DNA from: Pleurocapsa sp. MO_226.B13
Lineage (GTDB): Bacteria; Cyanobacteriota; Cyanobacteriia; Cyanobacteriales; Xenococcaceae
Assembly: GCA_030064795.1 (NCBI GenBank)
Contig: JASJEI010000133.1
Coordinates: forward strand, 1 to 11,938
Direction of reading: 5' to 3'
Length of the DNA: 11,938 bases
The notes under the pieces are model-generated. The model was not told the DNA's origin, searched no databases, and saw only the letters and a list, made by a program, of their open reading frames with translations. The translations under genes were made by a program, and so were the position numbers. Positions 11,832 to 11,938 of this stretch are shown piece after piece (positions within the stretch are counted from its first letter, which is position 1; every line of letters begins with the position of its first letter).

Positions 11832-11938
11832 TATATCTGATGTAGCTAGAAAAGCTTTATTTAGGGGGATTTTTTGTCCTTCAAAAGCTAAGTAATGACT
11901 GACTTTCTGTTTAGTTGATTGAATCCAAGGTAATTCAG
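11829..11938 (-). pseudogene. Partial minus-strand reading frame cut by the IS630 element
   Basis: From the right edge the minus strand is open as ELPWIQSTKQKVSHYLAFEG, continuing to ATSDI, and stops at a TAG made by the IS end. Removing the element and one TA joins the frame to the left flank, where it stays open for about 67 more codons down to a TAA at 10607-10609. No family is recognised, and the left part overlaps RAYT-derived sequence, so only the right part may be true coding DNA. Confidence 0.3.

Overview
The window looks like chromosomal DNA of a cyanobacterium. The HIP1 octamer GCGATCGC occurs about twenty times, and several genes belong to cyanobacterial families: a Psb35-like photosystem II assembly protein, an HhoA/HhoB/HtrA-type protease, an sll0787-type AIR-synthase relative and an XisH/XisI pair. 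The sequence alone does not identify the genus. No rRNA, tRNA or CRISPR array was seen.

Left part (1-2300). A HIP1-rich, hairpin-rich spacer leads into a strongly structured stretch at about 376-613. I read it as a stand-alone HEARO/omega RNA, the guide RNA type that normally precedes an iscB gene. No iscB follows; the RNA instead runs tail-to-tail into the minus-strand psb35-like gene. Upstream of psb35 is a second small membrane protein gene, also on the minus strand. A 92-bp IS630-type MITE with TA duplication lies in front of a lone exbD-like gene. After exbD there is a hairpin that may be a transposon-end remnant.

Middle part (2260-7850). On the minus strand a CX5R phosphatase gene overlaps a SAM methyltransferase gene that starts with TTG and has an atypical C-terminus. 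Upstream of them is a small gene broken by a 4-bp tandem duplication, followed by a spacer with a coding-like remnant and cyanobacterial hairpin repeats. Next come a periplasmic or thylakoid-lumen trypsin-like protease with one PDZ domain (plus strand) and a Ca2+/H+ antiporter (minus strand). These two are convergent and share a strong hairpin terminator. An AIR-synthase-related gene (sll0787 family) follows.

Right part (7990-11938). This is an accessory region rich in small modules and decay: a Uma2 nuclease-like gene, an antitoxin-like gene killed by one stop codon, xisI and xisH, brnA and brnT, and a 1,019-bp IS630-family element. The N-terminal part of xisH comes from a REP-associated tyrosine transposase (RAYT). 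A second copy of the RAYT 5' flank lies upstream of brnT. The IS630 element has two frame disruptions and sits inside what may have been a longer minus-strand reading frame that runs off the right edge.

The most interesting points are the orphan omega RNA beside psb35, the RAYT-XisH chimera with the repeated RAYT 5' flank, and the MITE/IS630 pair with matching ends.
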